A stretch of DNA of 64,000 nt. Origin: Roseobacter weihaiensis. GTDB taxonomy: Bacteria > Pseudomonadota > Alphaproteobacteria > Rhodobacterales > Rhodobacteraceae. The notes beneath the pieces were generated by a model. It did no database searches. It saw nothing but the letters and a program-made list of their open reading frames with translations, and was not told the DNA's origin. The translations under genes and the position numbers were made by a program. The stretch is taken from NCBI RefSeq assembly GCF_020622345.1, contig NZ_JACNMO010000017.1, positions 61,256 through 125,255 on the forward strand, read 5' to 3'. Shown piece by piece: positions 61,686 through 64,000 of the stretch (positions within the stretch are counted from its first letter, which is position 1; each line of letters opens with the position of its first letter).

Positions 61686-63755
61686 ATGAACATACTTGGC
61701 AAGATTGGCGTCGGTGGCCGTCTGTGCGCGTTGGTTATCCTATCGATTGCGGGCATTTTCGCGATGCAGCGGGCGTCAATCGTAACCTTCGAGGATGCTT
61801 CAATCGGCCTCAAGGAAACTGAGCTGACACATTTGACCGACGTCGCGATTTCGATCGTTGAAAGCTATTATGCTCAGGCTCAGTCGGGTGAATTATCACA
61901 GGAAGAGGCGCAATCGAGCGCTTTGGCGGTTCTCGAAGGCCTCCGGTATGAAGGTGACAATTACTATTGGGTCACCGACCGGAATTCGCGGCTGTTGATG
62001 CATGGTGTCAGCCCGCACCTCGTCGGGCGTGATTTTTCCGGTTTCACCGATCCCAACGGTGTCTACCTCTTTGATGACATGGTCGATGGCACCGCAGACG
62101 GTACCCCGGCCACTGTAGCCTATCAATGGGCCGCACCAAACGCTGCTGAGGGTGACCCACCAGTCGATAAACTGGCGGTAGTGCAACCGTTTGAGGCATG
62201 GGATTGGGTTCTGGGAACCGGCGCCTATCTGACACGGATCGAAGTGGCCCAGGCCTCCATTAAAGCTCAGCTGGACTATCTGAAGTTTCTGATTGCGGCT
62301 ATTCTGGTCATGGCAGCGGCAGGGATTGCCTACAGCGTCACGCACCCGATCCGAAAGCTGACAAACCGGATGGCACAGCTCTCTGATGGGGACACCGAGA
62401 CTGCTGTGCCCTACAGCAAAGATCAGACAGTTTTTGGGGAGATTTCCCGGGCGCTGGAGATTTTTCGAACCAGCATGATCGAACGGGCCAAGATGCTGGT
62501 ACAGGAGAAAGAACGCGAAAAAGAGGCGCGTGAGAAAGAAGCGCTTGAAGCGCAGCAGGCACGGGAAAAAGAAGAACAAGAACGTGCCGAGAGCGAACGT
62601 GCGCAAGAAGAAGAACGCCTTAGAAAGGAGCAAGCGCAGGCAGAACGCGAGCGTATACAACAGGCGGAAATGGCCGAGCGTGAAGCACGCGTCGCAAAAC
62701 AAAACAAGGTTGTCGAGGCGTTGGGTACTGGCCTGCAACGTCTGGCAGCAGGTGACCTTTCAGAGAATATCGACGAAAAATTCCCCGAGGATTATGAAAA
62801 GCTGCGGCATAATTTCAATGCGGCCACAAATTCCCTGCGTGACGCAATTAGTGCAGTAATGCAAAATGCGGAATCAATACAAAATGAAGCGGGTGAGATA
62901 ACATCTGCCTCGGACGATTTGTCGCGGAGAACGGAAAAGCAGGCCGCAACTTTGGAAGAAACTGCTGCCGCATTGGACGAGCTGACAAGTTCTGTAAAAT
63001 CTGCCTCGGAAGGTGTTGAAGAGGCCTCTGAGATGTCATCTAACGCAAAGTCCAATGCCCAGCGGGGTGGAGAAGTGGCAGAAAAAGCGGTAGAGGCGAT
63101 GGACGGGATTAAGACTTCGTCAGAACAGATTTCCAAGATCACGCAAGTTATTGACGATATCGCTTTCCAAACCAACCTGCTTTCGCTGAATGCCGGTGTT
63201 GAAGCTGCGAGAGCCGGAGAAGCGGGCCGCGGTTTCGCTGTTGTTGCAACAGAGGTGCGCGCATTGGCGCAGCGATCTTCGGAAGCTGCGCAGGAAATCC
63301 GAACTCTGATCTCCGAATCGAGCACACAAGTGGAGAAAGGCTATGGCCTTGTTGGAGAAACTGGGAAAGCGCTTGCCGCGATTCTTGGCTCTGTCACAGA
63401 GATTTCTGATCGAATGTCACAAATCGCTGCATCGGCACGTGAACAGTCTGTCGGCATTAATGAGATCAATACGGCGGTCAATGCACTTGATCATAATACT
63501 CAGCAAAATGCGGCAATGTTCGAGGAAACGACCGCTGCCAGCCACGCCCTGACCCAAGAAGCAGGGGCGTTGGTTAAAGCCGTTTCGAAGTTTAGCTTAG
63601 ATCAAGGCAAAAAGACTACACTTCCTAATAAGGGAAATACATCAATGCCAGCCAAAGAAACGTCGCCTTCGGCACCGGCAGTACGGTCAACTGGAAGTGC
63701 GGCTCTGGCAATAGATGATGAACCCGGGAACCGGACAGGATGGGAAGAGTTTTGA
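61686..63755 (+). CDS. Methyl-accepting chemotaxis protein with Cache domain and CheR-docking tail
   Basis: A 689-residue chemoreceptor. A membrane segment near 10-28 and another near 200-222 flank a single Cache-type sensor (about 35-195, [36 protein letters not shown]). Then come a HAMP-like region, a charged coiled coil of about 75 residues (about 275-350, rich in E, K, R, Q), a second HAMP-like segment ([19 protein letters not shown]), and the signalling domain with the conserved hairpin [20 protein letters not shown]. The last five residues are GWEEF, the form of the pentapeptide that docks CheR and CheB. Small amines or organic acids are typical ligands of such sensors. Confidence 0.93.
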   Translation: MNILGKIGVGGRLCALVILSIAGIFAMQRASIVTFEDASIGLKETELTHLTDVAISIVESYYAQAQSGELSQEEAQSSALAVLEGLRYEGDNYYWVTDRNSRLLMHGVSPHLVGRDFSGFTDPNGVYLFDDMVDGTADGTPATVAYQWAAPNAAEGDPPVDKLAVVQPFEAWDWVLGTGAYLTRIEVAQASIKAQLDYLKFLIAAILVMAAAGIAYSVTHPIRKLTNRMAQLSDGDTETAVPYSKDQTVFGEISRALEIFRTSMIERAKMLVQEKEREKEAREKEALEAQQAREKEEQERAESERAQEEERLRKEQAQAERERIQQAEMAEREARVAKQNKVVEALGTGLQRLAAGDLSENIDEKFPEDYEKLRHNFNAATNSLRDAISAVMQNAESIQNEAGEITSASDDLSRRTEKQAATLEETAAALDELTSSVKSASEGVEEASEMSSNAKSNAQRGGEVAEKAVEAMDGIKTSSEQISKITQVIDDIAFQTNLLSLNAGVEAARAGEAGRGFAVVATEVRALAQRSSEAAQEIRTLISESSTQVEKGYGLVGETGKALAAILGSVTEISDRMSQIAASAREQSVGINEINTAVNALDHNTQQNAAMFEETTAASHALTQEAGALVKAVSKFSLDQGKKTTLPNKGNTSMPAKETSPSAPAVRSTGSAALAIDDEPGNRTGWEEF

Positions 63756-63874
63756 TCTGCTCAAACCAATAGAGGCGGTGCGCTGAAAGGTTGTTTCTCA
63801 GAATGCGCGTGGCGCTATTTCAGATGCTTTATGATCTCTGGATAGACTGATTGACTTCTCGGTTTAAACAAAAT
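63756..63874. other. Gap after the chemoreceptor gene
   Basis: No gene or clear terminator is seen in this short stretch between the chemoreceptor stop and the IS-like right edge. Confidence 0.35.
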
Positions 63875-64000
63875 GACGTGCTCCCCTGAAAAGTCCTCGA
63901 TTTAGGGTTAGTCTGTTCTCCAACTGAGGAGACAGATGATGAAGAGAAGCCTTCAGTGAGTTGGAATGGGACCGTGGCCCCAGTGGGGCCGCGTAAGCCC
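63875..64000 (+). mobile_element. Left end of a decayed IS3-family element (cut by window edge)
   Basis: From 63875 the sequence (TGACGTGCTCCCCTGAAAAG and onward) looks like an IS3-family left terminus, followed by GAGGAG at 63927 and an ATG at 63940. The first codons read MKRS, as in many IS3 OrfA proteins, but the frame breaks at once with a TGA (MKRSLQ then stop), consistent with a single lost base in a MKRSRFSE-type start. The rest lies beyond the window or is deleted. The terminus match is from memory, not a search. Confidence 0.45.

Overview
The window looks like chromosomal DNA of a marine alphaproteobacterium of the Rhodobacterales (Roseobacter group). The reasons are GC-rich coding sequence with ATGA-type gene overlaps, a full taurine/sulfoacetaldehyde gene set (tpa, tauR, xsc, pta, tauABC) joined to a SoeABC-type sulfite dehydrogenase, a slt-dapA pair, and very large acidic RTX secreted proteins. 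No rRNA, tRNA or CRISPR array was seen. The species cannot be named from the sequence alone.

Layout. (1) Bases 1-11290: one plus-strand, almost gap-free operon. It encodes an Opp/Dpp-type ABC importer (binding protein cut by the window edge, two permeases, two ATPases), a heparinase II/III-type lyase, a GH88 unsaturated glucuronyl hydrolase, a KdgF-like cupin, a secreted FG-GAP/beta-propeller protein and an enolase-superfamily sugar-acid enzyme. Together they read as a locus for importing and dismantling a uronate-containing oligosaccharide. (2) 11384-12380: decayed IS3-family transposase remnants. (3) 12535-20806: housekeeping and stress genes: an Ada-like alkyltransferase, an OmpA-like lipoprotein, an FMN reductase, an internally deleted VOC gene, split MnmC (divergent mnmD and FAD oxidase), an EamA exporter, a lytic transglycosylase and dapA. 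(4) 20893-36993: taurine dissimilation. Tpa converts taurine to sulfoacetaldehyde, Xsc makes acetyl phosphate plus sulfite, Pta makes acetyl-CoA, SoeABC oxidises sulfite to sulfate, TauABC imports taurine, and the MocR regulator TauR lies beside repeats that resemble its known operator. A ppk2-DUF465 pair sits inside this locus. (5) 37055-41709: a DEAD-box helicase, an aldehyde dehydrogenase and a class IV aminotransferase, followed by gene debris to about 42200.

(6) 42422-48373: a 1983-residue, probably type I-secreted protein that fuses a 5'-nucleotidase-like phosphoesterase, a beta-propeller, an extracellular nuclease and RTX repeats. This suggests phosphorus scavenging from nucleotides and extracellular DNA. 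Next to it is an Fbp/AEP-type ABC importer whose ATPase gene is convergent to its permease gene. (7) 52876-58818: a Hint-domain relic, a small unknown protein, a membrane-anchored regulator with TPR-like C-terminus, an ArsR regulator with a likely leaderless message and an operator over its start, an Old Yellow Enzyme family oxidoreductase, an inositol-phosphatase-family enzyme and a histidine phosphatase. (8) 59138-63755: a FecR-domain protein, a CHASE2-adenylate/guanylate cyclase and a Cache chemoreceptor with a CheR-docking C-terminus. The right edge carries the start of another decayed IS element.

The strongest leads for follow-up are the three-enzyme RTX phosphoesterase with altered metal-binding motifs, the extra ~120-residue domain inside TauC, the TauR-like repeat array that points at ppk2, and the beta-propeller protein in the uronate operon.
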